Below are positions 33,205 to 46,962 of a stretch of DNA of 64,000 nucleotides, piece by piece. Below the pieces are notes generated by a model. It ran no database searches, was not told where the DNA came from, and was given only the letters and a program-made list of their open reading frames with translations. This stretch comes from Muscardinus avellanarius (lineage: Eukaryota > Chordata > Mammalia > Rodentia > Gliridae): NCBI GenBank assembly GCA_963383645.1, contig OY726559.1, positions 122,126,721 to 122,190,720 on the forward strand, read 5' to 3'. Numbering within the stretch: the first letter of the stretch is position 1; each line of letters begins with the position of its first letter. A program made the position numbers and the translations under genes.

Positions 33205-33417
33205 TAATTATTTTCTTGCAGTACTGGAGATGGAATCCAGGGGCATTCTACCTTTGAGCTACACCTTCAGCCCTATTTTATTTTTTATTTTTGAAACAAG
33301 GTCTCACTGAGTTGCAAAGGGCCTCACTAGGTAGCTGAGCCCATCTGCAAACTTTAATTCTCCTGTCTCAGCCTCCCAAATGCTGGTATTACAAGCATGC
33401 ACCACCATGCCCAGCTC
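33205..33417 (-). mobile_element. B1-dID SINE directly after exon 4
   Basis: Right half at 33219-33270, left half to CACCATGCCCAGC. TTTTCTTGCAG at 33211-33221 is acceptor-like, 26 bases past the exon 4 donor. Confidence 0.85.
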
Positions 33418-33515
33418 ACTTAAATTCTTAAATACCATAGACTTTAAAAATTTAATGATCTTTAAATTTAAAGACTTAAAAATCTTTTTACAAACAGGTG
33501 TTAAAAGTTCATAAT

Positions 33516-33695
33516 TTAGCCAGACATGGTGGCGGATGCTTGTAACTCCAGTATTGAGAGGCTGAGACAGGAGGATCATGATTTTCAAACAGCCTCAGCT
33601 ACTTGGTGAGGCCAACATGAGTTGGCTTCAAACTTGTGATTTTCCTGTCTCAGTTTCTCAAGTTTTGGGATTATAGACATGCCTCATTATGCCCA
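33516..33695. mobile_element. Two left-half SINE fragments, head to head
   Basis: Sense left half 33516-33607, then an antisense left half 33612-33692 (ends CATTATGCCCAG). An inverted pair with almost no spacer. Confidence 0.7.
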
Positions 33696-33698
33696 GTT

Positions 33699-33701
<3 letters not shown>

Positions 33702-33748
<47 letters not shown>
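33702..33748 (+). repeat. (GT)n microsatellite
   Basis: About 23 GT units, forming the tail of the SINE that follows. Confidence 0.95.
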
Positions 33749-33749
<1 letters not shown>

Positions 33750-33908
33750 TACTAGAGATTGAACCCAGAGGCATTCTACCTCCAAGCTATACCCTCAGAC
33801 CAATTTTTTTATTTCTTATTTGGAAACAGAGTCTCAGTAGATTTCTTAGAGCCTTGATAAGTTGCTGAGTCTGGCTTCAAACCTGTGATCCTCCTGTCTC
33901 AGCCTGGC
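33749..33908 (-). mobile_element. B1-dID SINE with (GT)n tail, truncated
   Basis: Right half complete, left half stops at CTCAGCCTGG. Confidence 0.8.
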
Positions 33909-33962
33909 TCCAAAGTATATTTAAGAATAAATATTATTGTTATCATAAAAAAATTGCACCTT

Positions 33963-34175
33963 GAGCCAGGCGTGGTGGCGCATGCTTGTAATCCCTGTGC
34001 TTGAAAAGCTGAGACAGGAGGATCACACAGGTTTGAAGCCAGCCTCAGCTACTGAGTTAGGCTCTCAGCAACTTAGTGAAACCCTGTTTCCAAATATAAA
34101 ATACGTCTGGGAGTACATCCTGGAGATAGAAAACCCTCTACCCCCAGTACCACCAAAAAACAAAAAACAAACAAC
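33963..34175 (+). mobile_element. B1-dID SINE
   Basis: AAAAAATTGCACCTT is duplicated at about 33948-33962 and 34177-34191. Confidence 0.9.
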
Positions 34176-34232
34176 AAAAAAATTGCACCTTAGAAAAGTT
34201 CAGTAGCTTTCCCAAGGATATATAAAAAGTGT

Positions 34233-34318
34233 TTCCTAGCCCTGAGTGGTGGCACACGCTTATAATCCCAGTATTTGGGGGTGGGGGCTGAGACAGGAGA
34301 ATTGTGGTTCTCAGATAG
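34233..34318 (+). mobile_element. B1-like left half, fragment
   Basis: GAGTGGTGGCACACGC to AGAATTGTGGTTCTC. No right half. Confidence 0.7.
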
Positions 34319-35020
34319 ATGATTCCTAAAATTTAAATTGTACACTGTTCTGAGCAGCCTGATAAAAATATTGTACTATCCTGTTCCATCTTACCTGGTA
34401 TGGGAGTAGTCCCTTTTTCTGACATATCCATGCTGTATATGTTATCAACCCATTAGCCACTTAGTCATCCCAGTTATCAGATCAGATGTTTTGGTATTGC
34501 AGTGTTTATGTTCACAAAGGATAATAGACTAGTGGTGTTTCATAGCACCCTCGCTTCATCCCATCTCATAGGCATTGTATCATCTCCCATCAGCACAAGA
34601 GGAGGATGAGTACAATACTATAGGATGTTTAGAGATAGACACCACATTCACAGGAGCTTTTATTACAGTATACTATCATAATTATTCTATTTTATTATTT
34701 GGTATTGTTAATCTTTGTGCCTATTTTATAAATCGAATTTTACTAGAGCTAGATGTCTAGAGGAAAATATCATAGCTGACATAGAGATGATACTGTCATA
34801 GTATTCCAGACATCCACTGAGAGTCTTGGACTTCTTCCTCTGCAGTTAAAGGGGAACCACTGTATAGTTAAGAATTATAGTTTTGGAAAGAACTGTGGCT
34901 ATAGTAATGGTATATAGAACTGGCTAGAATTAAATAAGAAATTCACTGGTTTTTGAGACAACTGTATCAGCAGTGAAACTTGGAGTGGACTAAAATATTT
35001 GTGCCTTAAAACAACTGTGA
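34319..35020 (+). other. TEX9 intron 4, unique stretch
   Basis: No repeat or coding signal recognised. Confidence 0.4.
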
Positions 35021-35022
35021 AG

Positions 35023-35337
35023 AGCTGGGCATAGTGGTGCACACTTGTAATCCTAGTACTCGAGGCTGAGACTGAAGGATCCGGGTTTGCAGCCAGCCTC
35101 AGCTACTTAGTGAGGCCTTCCACAACTTAGTGAGACACTGTTTCAAAATAAAGAATAAAGCCGGGCGTGGTGGCGCAGGCTTGTAATCCCCGTGCTTGGG
35201 AGGCGGAGATAGGAGGATCGCTCAGGTTCGAAGCCAGCCGCGCACACTGGTTTAGGAGACCTTGTTTTGAAATAAAAATGTAAAAATAGGTCTGGGAGTG
35301 TAGCCCGGAGGTAGAAGGGCTTCCAGTAACCCCAGTA

Positions 35338-35390
<53 letters not shown>

Positions 35391-35456
35391 AAAGAATAAA
35401 AAATTGGGCTGGGGATGTAGCTCTGAAGTAGAATTCCCCTGGGTTTCATCCCTAGC

Positions 35457-35458
<2 letters not shown>
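35023..35458 (+). mobile_element. Older B1-dID SINE, split
   Basis: Left half 35023-35160, right half 35400-35455. Its tail is the (CA)n(GA)n tract that follows. Confidence 0.82.
35161..35390 (+). mobile_element. Young B1-dID SINE nested in the older one
   Basis: AAAGAATAAA flanks both sides. Contains GGTTCGAAGCC B box and a tail of (CA)n plus A run (35339-35392). Confidence 0.88.

Positions 35459-35537
<79 letters not shown>
35459..35537 (+). repeat. (CA)n(GA)n compound microsatellite
   Basis: About 18 CA units then about 20 GA units. Confidence 0.95.
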
Positions 35538-35539
<2 letters not shown>

Positions 35540-35714
35540 CAAAAAAACCCCTGTAGATTCTCCAGTCTTCTAAGATCAAAAAGCAGGCTATGAGACTGCA
35601 CAACTCTAAGATGATAAAATGTTTAAACATACTACAAGGCTTAGAAACAACAACAAGTATGTTACTAAAGTGGGAGTTACTTGGCTCATACTTCTGAGAT
35701 ACTGGGACAGTATT

Positions 35715-36045
35715 CATTTATTAAAAAATAATTATTGCATGCAATCCAGAGATTCTCTTCCTAAATATTTATCCTAAAGAAATAAACACCTATATCCAAG
35801 AAAAAAAAACAGCATGAAAATGTTTAGAGCAGTCTTATTCGTAATTACCTCAAACTGAAAACAACTCAAATATCCATCAAATGATGAATAAATGGGCAAA
35901 TTTTTCTATATACATGTGATTTACTATTTACTAGTAAACAGAAATGAACTACTAATACAGCAACCACACAATTGCTCAGCAAAAGATCCAGACTCAAAAT
36001 ATACATAATCTACGTTTTCACTTATAGTCATTCAATAATTAATGG
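35715..36045 (+). mobile_element. Old L1 3'-end fragment
   Basis: Counterpart of the ORF2 C-terminal text (CAACTCAAATATCCATCAAA at about 35861). Many changes; ends near 36045. Confidence 0.55.
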
Positions 36046-36456
36046 TTGAAATACATCTTGAGAAATGCCTAGATAGGTGCTTTCATTACTTTGTGAACAT
36101 CATCGAGAGTGTGACTCTAGTCGGCAATAGGAATTTTCAGCTTGCTTATGATCCTCTTAACACTGCTGTTATGTGTGCAATCTACCACTGACTAGAATAC
36201 CCTCGTGAGGCATGTGACTGTATGTGACATTCTGGGAAAGGCACAACTATAGGGATCCAGATGAGAGTAGCTATTTGAGGTTTAGGTTAGGGTAGGAAAA
36301 CAACTATCAAAAGGGACAAGATAACCTTTTGGCATTCTGGCAATATTCTCTATCTTGAGTTGTTGTGGTGCTTATGCAACTATAGAGGTTTGTTAAAATT
36401 TATTAACCTGTATACTCAAAAAGGATATACTTTACAATGTATATATATTTTTTCAT
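36046..36456 (+). other. TEX9 intron 4, unique stretch
   Basis: Nothing recognised. Confidence 0.4.
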
Positions 36457-36467
36457 TAAACCTGGAA

Positions 36468-36665
36468 TTTTTTTTTTTTTTGGTGGTACTGGGGTTCCTG
36501 GAAGCCCTTCTACCTCCTGGCTACACTCCCAGACCTATTTTTACATTTTTATTTGGAAACAGGGTCTCCTAAGCCAGCGCGCGCGGCTGGCTTCGAACCT
36601 GTGCGATCCTCCTGTCTCTGCCTCCCAAGCGCGGGGATTACAAGCGTGCGCCACCACGCCCGGCA
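36468..36665 (-). mobile_element. Young B1-dID SINE
   Basis: Duplication TAAACCTGGAA at 36457-36467 and 36666-36676. GCGCGCGCGGC retained. Confidence 0.92.
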
Positions 36666-36676
36666 TAAACCTGGAA

Positions 36677-37343
36677 AAAATTTGAATACTGTTAGTGCCA
36701 AGTCTAGCTACTGGTGAGAAAACAGACTTGATTCTGATTTTGAAATTTTTTTGTTAAGTCAATAAATATACTTTCAATCATTATTTGACATACACATCTA
36801 TGTGTGTTCCTATAACATTAAGCCATTTATCCTTACTGTAATTCTGCTGAGATATTTTATAAAAATATATATTTAATGGCTATCAACATTCCAAAATTTA
36901 GGTTACAAATAAGATTAGACATGGCTTTTATCCAGTAAACTAAAGTACTAAAAGGTTGGTAACAACCGATGAGCACTAGTTTCTGTTGAGGCAAGTGAGA
37001 GATTGATTTTGGAGGCATAAAAATAAATCTATTGGTTTTCCTCTACTGAGTTTTTCTTAAGTGCAAAATGGTGACAATGCCTTTGTTTACCCAAGTCAGA
37101 TGGATGTTTTTCTTAATGCTACTTTTTGAACAGGTGGCTTTACCATGTGAACCATAGCATTTGCTAATAGTTCGGAAATGTTGAATATGGGAGTTCTTGG
37201 GAAATATGATGGAGTTTTTTCATAGCAACAATAGATACTAATGTGTTATGTTTTTAGAGATAGTATAGATATATGCTCTAGACAATTGATGAAGGGTCAG
37301 CAAACTTTATAATAAACAGCAAATATTTTTGGATGTGTGGGCT

Positions 37344-37390
<47 letters not shown>

Positions 37391-37573
37391 TCTCTGATGA
37401 AACTATTCAGCCTTGCTCTTGTGCAGTGAGGACTGTGTAGACAATATGAAATGAATGAATGTGGGTTGATTTGGCCTATGGGTATTTTTCCTTTCAAATA
37501 TAATTGCCATTGAATTTCATTGTGTCTCAGTTTAGTATCATCTAGTAACGGGCACTTTTTTTTTGATATGTAG
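36677..37573 (+). other. TEX9 intron 4, 3' part
   Basis: No mobile element recognised; a (GT)n array at 37350-37389 and a T run before the exon 5 acceptor. Confidence 0.4.
37350..37389 (+). repeat. (GT)n microsatellite
   Basis: About 20 GT units, not attached to a recognisable SINE. Confidence 0.95.
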
Positions 37574-37613
37574 AGGTCTGTTGTCTGAAGTTCATCCACA
37601 TTTAGAAACAAAG
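37574..37613 (+). CDS. TEX9: TEX9 exon 5
   Basis: Acceptor after a T run (TTTGATATGTAG), donor GTATGA at 37614. 40 bases completing R87 and encoding GLLSEVHPHLETK (88-100). Short, but the phase fits on both sides and RGLL is recognisable. Confidence 0.85.
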
Positions 37614-37915
37614 GTATGAAATCAAACTTTCTGTGAATGCAATTACATTCTGTAGCATCTAGGGATTTTTTTAAATACTTTTCTTAGACATACTGAGAAA
37701 GGATTATGGCTTCATAAAAATAGAATACAAACCATGATACTCAGAAGGCATGCATTCCTTAACTGATGCTCATAAAATAAATTGAATCATTTTTGTCTCA
37801 TAATTTCACTGAACAACCTAGTGTACAGTGGGAAAAATTCTAAGTGAAATGAGTTTGTAACTTGAGGCTTTTCAGCTTTCTCCTTCAAACTTAATCTAAT
37901 AGATAGAAGATCTAA

Positions 37916-38115
37916 AGCTGGGCATAGTGGTACACGTTTGTAATCCTACTGCTTGGGAGTCTGAGACAGGAGGATTGCAGGTTCGAGGACAGCCTCAGAA
38001 ATTTAGTGAGCCTCTCAGCAATCTAGTGAGACCTTGTTTCTAAATAGGAAATAAAATCGGTCTGAGGGTAAAACTTGGAGGTAGGTTATTCCCAGTGCCT
38101 TCCCCCCACACACCT
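37916..38115 (+). mobile_element. B1-dID SINE, older type
   Basis: GCTGGGCATAGTGGTACACG start; the right half is degraded at its end. Confidence 0.8.
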
Positions 38116-38380
38116 TTTGAAAAAGGAAGATAATCATATACAAAGACTAAAATGATTCATTTACAAAATGACTCATATACAAAGATCTAAAAAGACTTGC
38201 TTATTCATTTAACTTCCCAGTATAGAGCTCACTTTTCCAGTTACTGGGCATTCTGGGATTTATGAGTTTCTTACCTGTGAATATTTAGACCACAGAACCT
38301 AGAGGCTAGGGAAGGCCTGGCTGGGGAATAATTGGGTAGTGAGGAGAAATAAATTCTGTGACTCAAAATGTCCAGAGTTT

Positions 38381-38767
38381 AGCCCGGCGTGGTGGCACAC
38401 ACTTGTAATCCCCGCGTTTGGGAGGCGGAGACAGGAGGATCACGCAGGTTCAAAGCCAGCCGCGCTGGCTTAAGAGACCCTGTTTCCAAATAATTTTTTT
38501 TTTTTTTTTGGTGGTGGTACTGGGGTTCCTGGAAGCCCTTCTACCTCCGGGCTACACTCCCATGGGCTACACTCCCAGACCTATTTTTTTTTTTAACCTC
38601 TTTTATGTGGAAACAGGGTCTCTTACGCCCGCGCGGCTGGCTTCAAAGGCGGGGATTACAAGCGTGCCCCACCACGCCCGGCTCCAAATAAAATTTTTTA
38701 AAAAGTATAAAATAGGGCTGGGAGTGTAGCCCGGAGATAGGGCTTCCAGGAACCCCAGTACCACCAC

Positions 38768-38803
<36 letters not shown>
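38381..38803 (+). mobile_element. B1-dID SINE, split by an inverted copy
   Basis: Left half 38381-38492, right half about 38715-38767 with A(36) tail. CCAAATAA on both sides marks the inner insertion. Confidence 0.85.
38493..38682 (-). mobile_element. Young B1-dID SINE nested in inverse orientation
   Basis: T run, GGTGGTGGTACTGG start, CACCACGCCCGGC end. An internal 17-base duplication (GGGCTACACTCCCA repeated) and a deletion in the left half. Confidence 0.85.
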
Positions 38804-38805
<2 letters not shown>

Positions 38806-38809
38806 TTAC

Positions 38810-38998
38810 CAGGCGTGGTGGCGCACGCCTGTAATCCCCTTGCTTGGGAGGCGGAGACAGGAGGATCCTGCAGGTTCGAAGCCAGCCGCGCTGCTTAAGA
38901 GACCCTGTTTCGAAAATTAAAAAGTATATATAAAAAAATAGGTCTGGGAGTGTAGCTCGGAAGTAGAAGGGTTTCCAGGAACCCCAGTACCAGAAAAA
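38810..38998 (+). mobile_element. Young B1-dID SINE
   Basis: CCAGGCGTGGTGGCGCACGC start, A(14) tail. TGTCCAGAGT before 38381 and GTCCAGAGT after 39006 suggest this and the preceding copy share one target region. Confidence 0.88.
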
Positions 38999-39255
38999 AA
39001 AAAAAAGTCCAGAGTGTATTCCACTAGCTTACTAAATATACTTGAATCTTTGAGACTCGTTTTTAATTACTGAATCTCCTCTCTGGGCTTTTCCAGCTAC
39101 ACAATTCTGGGATTCTTGAAAATACAATTGAATTAGTTTCATGAAAATGACAAATTCTTATTTGTAGAAAAATAGCAATTTTATATTACAAAATTGCTTC
39201 CCTTGGCAAATGATTAGACTCTAATTAATCAATAATTTTAATTCTTTTTCTATAG

Positions 39256-39583
<328 letters not shown>

Positions 39584-39910
39584 CAGATCTTTACCCTAAA
39601 TATGTACAGTTACACTACATATATCTTATCCATATTCAGTAACTTAAAACATTTCTACTTAGAACATTTTGTATTTAATCACGGTTACCACATTTCAAGT
39701 ATTTTAAATGTTATTTTAGTGTGATATTTTCTTATAACATGTATTAGAACTTGGATTTTCTGTAACTCTACCTCATTTTCTGAAACTAAACTTCATCACT
39801 ACATATATTGAGATAAGAATGATTTGGAGTACTCTAAGTAGGTCTGTTACCCAAACTAAAAATTGCATTATAATTCTGGGAAAATATTTATTCTCATCTT
39901 TTAATTTTTT

Positions 39911-40103
39911 TTTTTTTTTTTTTTTTGGTGGTACTGGAGTTCCTGGAAGCCCTTCTACCTCCGGGCTACACTCCCAGACCTATTTTATATTTTTGAAACA
40001 GGGTCTCCTAAGCCAGCGCGCGCAGCTGGCTTCGAACCTGCGCGATCCTCCTGTCTCTGCCTCCCAAGCGCGGGGATTACAAGCGTGCGCCACCATGCCC
40101 GGC
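39911..40103 (-). mobile_element. Young B1-dID SINE
   Basis: Perfect duplication ATTCTCATCTTTTAATTTTT... (about 20 bases) at 39890-39910 and 40104-40124. Confidence 0.93.
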
Positions 40104-40140
40104 ATTCTCATCTTTTAATTTTTTAAATGCCTTTCTCTGA

Positions 40141-40270
40141 GTCAGGTATGGTGGCGCATTCTTGTAATCCCAGTACTTGGCAGGCTGAGACAGGAAAATT
40201 TCAGGTTCATAGCCAGTCCCATCTATTTAGTGAGGCCCTCTGCAACTTAGTGAGACCCTGTATTAAAATG

Positions 40271-40312
<42 letters not shown>

Positions 40313-40370
40313 CTGGAGGTGTAGCCCAAAGGTAGAATGCCCCTGGGTTCAATCCCTAGCACCACACGTG

Positions 40371-40411
<41 letters not shown>
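40141..40411 (+). mobile_element. B1-dID SINE with (AAT)n linker and (CA)n tail
   Basis: The linker has expanded to (ATA)n at 40266-40310; the tail is CGTGCGCGCG then (CA)n at 40377-40411. Lies 37 bases from the opposite-strand copy before it. Confidence 0.85.
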
Positions 40412-40417
<6 letters not shown>

Positions 40418-41199
40418 CATGAAAACTTTTTTGGTTTAATAAAAAAAGAAAAGAAAATTGAAAGGATAGGAATAGAAAAATATAAAATAGAAGTAAAGAA
40501 CATATGTTGCATACATATATCACTGAAAAAGATTATCTTGCTTTAAAGCCATTTACTTTTTTTTTAAAGACACTATTTTTTAATTGGTGCACTGTATTCA
40601 TACATCATAATGGGATAAAAAATACTTTTGTAGATATACATGCACACATTGCCCAGTTAGCCCCTACCTGATCCCCACCCCGTTCCCTCCCCATCCCTCC
40701 TTCCCATGCTTGGCTTAGTGGTTGACATCTAGTTTTATAGCAATTTATCCAATATTAACGATGATAATCTCAGATAACAGTTTCATTTGTCTGATACGAC
40801 TTAAAGATAACATTTCAATATTTCTTTTTGCTTTCTTTCTTACCAGAGAATATTTTTTCTTTTTTTTTTTAGGTGAAACTATCATACATTTATTTATTTA
40901 TTTTTCAGAAAAAATCTATCCTGATATGGAATATGGACTCTAGATACCCAAAATTATCTCGAAAAAGAACAAAGCTAGAAGATGTATATTTTCTGATTTC
41001 AAACCATATAAAGCTACAATAATTGAAACAGTGTAGTACTGTTCTAAAGGCAGATATATAAACCATTGGAGTTAAATAAGCCTAGAGATACATGCTTCCA
41101 TATATTGTCAAGTTATTTTTGACAAGGTTTCCACGAACATTTGGTGGAGGAAATAATAATCTTTTAACTAAATATTGTTGAAAAATAATAATTACAATC

Positions 41200-41387
41200 G
41201 CTGGGTGTGGTGGCGCACGCTTGTAATCCCCGCGCTTGGGAGGCGGAGACAGGAAGATCGCGCAGGTTCGAAGCCAGCCGCGGGTGCTGGCTTAGGAGAC
41301 CCTGTTTCCAAATAAAAATGTAAAAATAGGTCTGGGAGTGTAGCCCGGAGGTAGAAGGGCTTCCAGGAACCCCAGTACCACCAAAAA
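41200..41387 (+). mobile_element. Young B1-dID SINE inside H4
   Basis: AATAATAATTACA repeated at both ends. GGTTCGAAGCC B box intact. It postdates H4. Confidence 0.92.
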
Positions 41388-41832
41388 ATAAATAAATAAA
41401 TAAATAATAATTACATGAAAAAGAATAAAATTGGACCCTTACTTAACACCATATACAAATATTAACTCAAAATAGATAAAAGACCTAAATATAAATCTTA
41501 AGACTATAAACTTTTAGAAGAAAATCTGGGTCATAAAACCTCACAACATTGAAATTGGCAGTGATTTCTTGGATATGATTTCAATGGCACAGGCAACAGA
41601 AGGGTAAACAAACTCCCTAAAAAATAAAAAAATATTTTATATCCAAAGACAGTGTAAACAGAGTTAAAAGTTACTGATAGAATGGGATAAAATATTTCCA
41701 AATGCTATATCTGAAGGTATATTAATATTCCAACTAGAAATCCTAAAAATTAGCAACAATCAAAGCAAACAATACAATTTAGAGATAGGTAAAAGACTAA
41801 CATAAATACTGAAACTCCACAGATAACCAATC

Positions 41833-42752
41833 TTAGTTGTCTGTTGGATGGAAAATCTTGTTTCTCTGGTTCTGGTGTGTGTTACTATTTCTTCTTTGTA
41901 GTTAATCTCTTTGAGTATTTTCTCTAGCGCTGGTTTTGAAGACATAAATTCCTTCAGTTTCTGTTTGTCATGGAAGCTTCTTATTTCTCCATCTAATTTG
42001 AAAGAAAGTTTTGCTAGGTAGGAAATTTTTGGCTGGAAGTTGTTTTCTTTCAGAGTTTGGAATATGTTACTCCAAGCCCTCTGGCTCTCATGACTTGGTT
42101 TGGGAAGTCTGTAGTGATTCTAATTGGTTTGCCTCTGAATGTCACTTGGCCCTTTGTTTTTGTTGCCTTTAAGATTCTCTGCTTGGCTTCCACATTACAT
42201 TGGTCATTTTGACAATTATGTGGCGTGGGTATCTTCTTCTTTGATCCTGTCTAAAGGGAGTTCTATAAGTTTCCTGGACCTGTGTATCGACCTCTTGCTC
42301 TACATTTGGAAAATTTTCTGCTATTACTTCTTTGAAAAGATTGTTTCTCCCTTTGGTTTCACCTTCTTTTCCCTCCTCTATTCCAATTATTCTTAGGTTA
42401 GCTCTCTTAAGATGGGCCCATATTTCTTCAATGTCAGATTCCTGCTGTCAGATTTTTTTTCTAAATTAGAAACTATGCGTTCATTTTTGGAATGATCATC
42501 TTCTAAGAGCGAGATTCTATTCTCCATGTGGTCTAATTGGTTGTTTGTACTTTAAATTGAGGCCTTTACTTCATTAATTGCATCCTTTATCTCTCTTTGG
42601 CTGTCTCTGAATTCTTTTCAAAACACTTCTATTATTTCTACAGTTATTTTCCTGATTTGATCTTCTAGAAATCTCTGAATTTCTGTTTTATCAGTTTCTG
42701 ATGTTGTGGGGTTGTGGGCATTCATTGCTCCATTGTTATTCCTCTTTCCCAT
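41833..42752 (-). pseudogene. ORF1 of H4, broken
   Basis: ATG complement at 42750-42752, stop TAA complement at 41833-41835. Indels include a 5-base insertion near 42196 and a length change in the A run near 42460; several nonsense changes. The C-terminal domain is recognisable near 42000. Confidence 0.82.
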
Positions 42753-43706
42753 GATTTTGGAAGTTTGTGCCTTCTCTGGGTTCTTCCCTGGGTCACTGTG
42801 TCCTCACTTAAGGTGCTCTGGATCTCAAGTCTGTGGTATCTCAGTCACCACTACTCCTTTACTGGGTTGTATTGCAGAGTCTCAGACCCAGGGAGTCAAT
42901 CGAGGCTGCTTTAGACCATGGGGGGGGGGTGCAAGGTTGGTGTGATATCTCTGCCACCGCTACTCCCCCACTGGGTCAAGTCCCTGGGAGTGCAGTACTG
43001 GGATTTCTCCTCTAGGGGCCACAATTTGACTCACTGTTGTTGAGTGCGCAGATGGAGCCGTTGTGGACTCGGTGAATTCACTGCTGCTGCCGCCGGTGGC
43101 AATATGGCGCTGCTGTCATGCCCTCGGCTGTGAGGCTGGCGTATTTTTTTTCTGTTTTTGAGCTCTGCTTTGAGTCCCTGCAGGGTGTGCTGGGCCCAGC
43201 CTCAGTGAGCTTTAGATGCTCCCTGTGCCGAGAAATCTGCCGAATTTTCCCGGTGATCCACAGCGGCTCACCTCGGCTCGCTGTCCGCTGCTTCTCTCTG
43301 GAGCCTGGTGGGCTGTTAAGTGCATTGGTCTGGTGCCGTCCGGTGAGCTCGCCGCTGCCGCCAGCAGTAAGGCGCTGCTGCCGCATACTCGGGCGTGAGG
43401 CCGGCGTATCTGCTCTCTGTCTCTGAGCTCCCTTCTGAGTCCCCTCCTCTCTGGAGCCTGGTGCTGCAAGGGAAAATGGTGCCCATCGCTTCGCGCCGTG
43501 TCTCCGGCTGCAGCAGTGCGGTCTGGTTTCTGGTGTCTCGTTTTTCCAACCCTCTTTTTCTCTGTCCCTTGAAATTACATTTTTTGTTTCTCTGCTGATG
43601 GTGTTTTCTGGCTATGAAAGGTGCTGATTTTGTGGTAATAAAGATTGGTTTTTAGCGGGGCTTGTAAGCCCCGCTTTTCTCCGTTGCCATCTTCCCAGAA
43701 GTCTCC
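42753..43706 (-). promoter_or_regulatory. H4 5'UTR, three-module leader
   Basis: GC-rich on the minus strand. GCGCCATATTGCC-type or GCAGCGCCTTAC-type modules near 43085-43115 and 43355-43385 plus the AAGATGGCAACGG start near 43685. About 160 bases longer than in H2 and H5. Confidence 0.55.
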
Positions 43707-43715
43707 GCCATTTAC

Positions 43716-44528
<813 letters not shown>

Positions 44529-44637
44529 TAAAAGAATCAAGAAGAGTTGAAGAAGGGTGTTAGATAATTGGCAGTTCATTGAACTTGTCACTCTACTTTT
44601 GTATATGTTCAATATTTTTTATTATAAAAAGTAAAAT

Positions 44638-44856
44638 GAGCTGGGCATGGTGCCACATGCTTGTAATCCCAGTACTTGAGAGGCTGAGACAGGAGGATCA
44701 CAGGTTTGCTGCCAGCCTCAGCTACTTAGTGAGGCCCTCCACAACTTAATGAGACCCTGTTTCAAAATAATGAATAAAAAATCAGACTGGGAGTGTAGCT
44801 TAGAGATAGAATGCCCCTAGATCCAATCCCCATTACCACAAAAATAAAATAAAATA
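44638..44856 (+). mobile_element. B1-dID SINE, older type
   Basis: GAGCTGGGCATGGTGCCACA start, AAAATAAAATAAAATA tail. Confidence 0.83.
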
Positions 44857-45711
44857 ACTGTAGAATTGCTTGGGGGTTTATTCAGCTGTTTTTCAAATAG
44901 AATTAATCTGCTTCATAGCTTATGACTAAAATATTAGAATTTAAAAGTTTCTCTGAATTCCTTTCACTTATTATATTTTATTTATTGCATGTTAAATCTA
45001 CAAATACAAAAGGATAGTTGAATTATTGCAACATTAGGAACAATAGTCAAATATTTTCTTATTAACATAATTTTTCTTACAAACTCATCCTATGCATATC
45101 ATTATAAAATAATAAATTTAGAGAATCTAAAAGTATTATATTAGTTACCAGTAATGTCTCTGAGATTATTGAATTTGAGAGGAGTCACCTATATTTTTGA
45201 AATAAAAAGCAATTGAGTATGTATGGACATACTGAGTTATACTACAGTACAATTAATCATGAGTTCAGGCAAGCCACTTAGTTCCTCTGGAATAACAGTT
45301 TCTTCTTTGAAACTTAGCAGTTTATGGTAGATAATCATAGTTTATCTTTAAAATTCTCTTATTCTGTGAAAAATCTTAAGTATGTATGTGTAATGAATTG
45401 AGCTGCATCTAGTCAGTCATCAATCAGTACGAAGCATTTATTAAGCATTTATTATACCGTCTGGCCTAATTGAGTGTTTTGGGGCCAGTGTGGGAGAGAA
45501 GCACATGAAACAGAAGTGAGTGGCCTTCCAGTGGTGCTGAAGATGCCTTCAAGGAAGTGATGGCCAGACATTTGTCAGCAGCCAGTCACATATGGCCCAG
45601 CACAGTGTTCCTGACTCATGGAAAGAGAACCAGGGCAAACAGCCTTTATCTTAAATACTACTTTTTCTCACTGCCAAATCACTTCTCTGCCGTTCTATCC
45701 CAGTATCTTCT
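44857..45711 (+). other. TEX9 intron 7, mostly unique
   Basis: A weak MIR-like piece at 45260-45340 (GCAAGCCACTTAGTTCCTCT) and a TTTATTAAGCATTTATTATAC stretch at 45437 recalling L2/L3 ends; neither is secure. Confidence 0.35.
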
Positions 45712-45725
45712 CTTTCTGGCATCTT

Positions 45726-45926
45726 TGTGGTAAATCCCCTTTGTTGGGATTGCCCTTGGGCATTCTACCCTCGAGCTATATCTCTAGCCCTATTCCATTT
45801 TTATTTTGAAACAGGGTCTCACTAGGTCGAGAGTCTCACTACTTGCTGACAGTGCCATGGAACCCTTGATCCTCCTGTCTCAGGCTCCCAAGTTCTGGGA
45901 TTACAGGTGTGCACCACACCCAGCTC
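45726..45926 (-). mobile_element. B1-dID SINE, older type
   Basis: Duplication CTTTCTGGCATCTT at 45712-45725 and 45927-45940. Confidence 0.88.
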
Positions 45927-45940
45927 CTTTCTGGCATCTT

Positions 45941-46546
<606 letters not shown>

Positions 46547-46667
46547 TAAAATCTCTCAGAAGAAATGCTATATTATTCAAAGATATTTGAGAGGCAGTTT
46601 TGTTGTATTGAATAGTTTAATTTAGATATAATTCACAGTTAAACTTTTTTAGATAAAATTCACAGTT

Positions 46668-46868
46668 AGCCGGGCGTGGTGGCGCACGCTTGTAATCCCC
46701 GCGCTTGGGAGGCAGAGACAGGAGGATCGCGCAGGTTTGAAGCCAGCCGCAGGCGCGCTGGCTTAGGAGACCCTGTTTCCAAATAAAAATGTAAAAATAG
46801 GTCTGGGAGTGTAGTCCGTAGATAGAAGGGCTTCCAGGAACCCCAGTACCACCAAAAAAAAAAAAAAA
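46668..46868 (+). mobile_element. Young B1-dID SINE
   Basis: ATTCACAGTTA before and ATCACAGTTA after. GCCGGGCGTGGTGGCGCACGC start, CpGs retained. Confidence 0.9.
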
Positions 46869-46962
46869 ATCACAGTTAAACTTTGAATTAAAAATTACAT
46901 ACTCATGTAGAACTTTATTCTTAGATGTTGAGTTATTACAGAGTTAACAGAATTTTTAAAAT

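Larger units (their letters stand above)
40557..43706 (-). mobile_element. ORF1-only L1 derivative, copy H4, antisense in intron 6
   Basis: Duplication GCCATTTAC at 40548-40556 and 43707-43715. Minus-strand order: 5'UTR (43706-42753), ORF1 remnant (42752-41833), replacement block (41832 to about 40725), L1 3'UTR and tail. About 2.95 kb without the nested SINE. 5'UTR longer than in H2. More decayed than H1 and H2. Confidence 0.88.

Noticed and set aside
35127..35717. 196-codon frame with long SLSLSL and CVCVCV runs
   Set aside because: Read through (CA)n/(GA)n microsatellites and a SINE.
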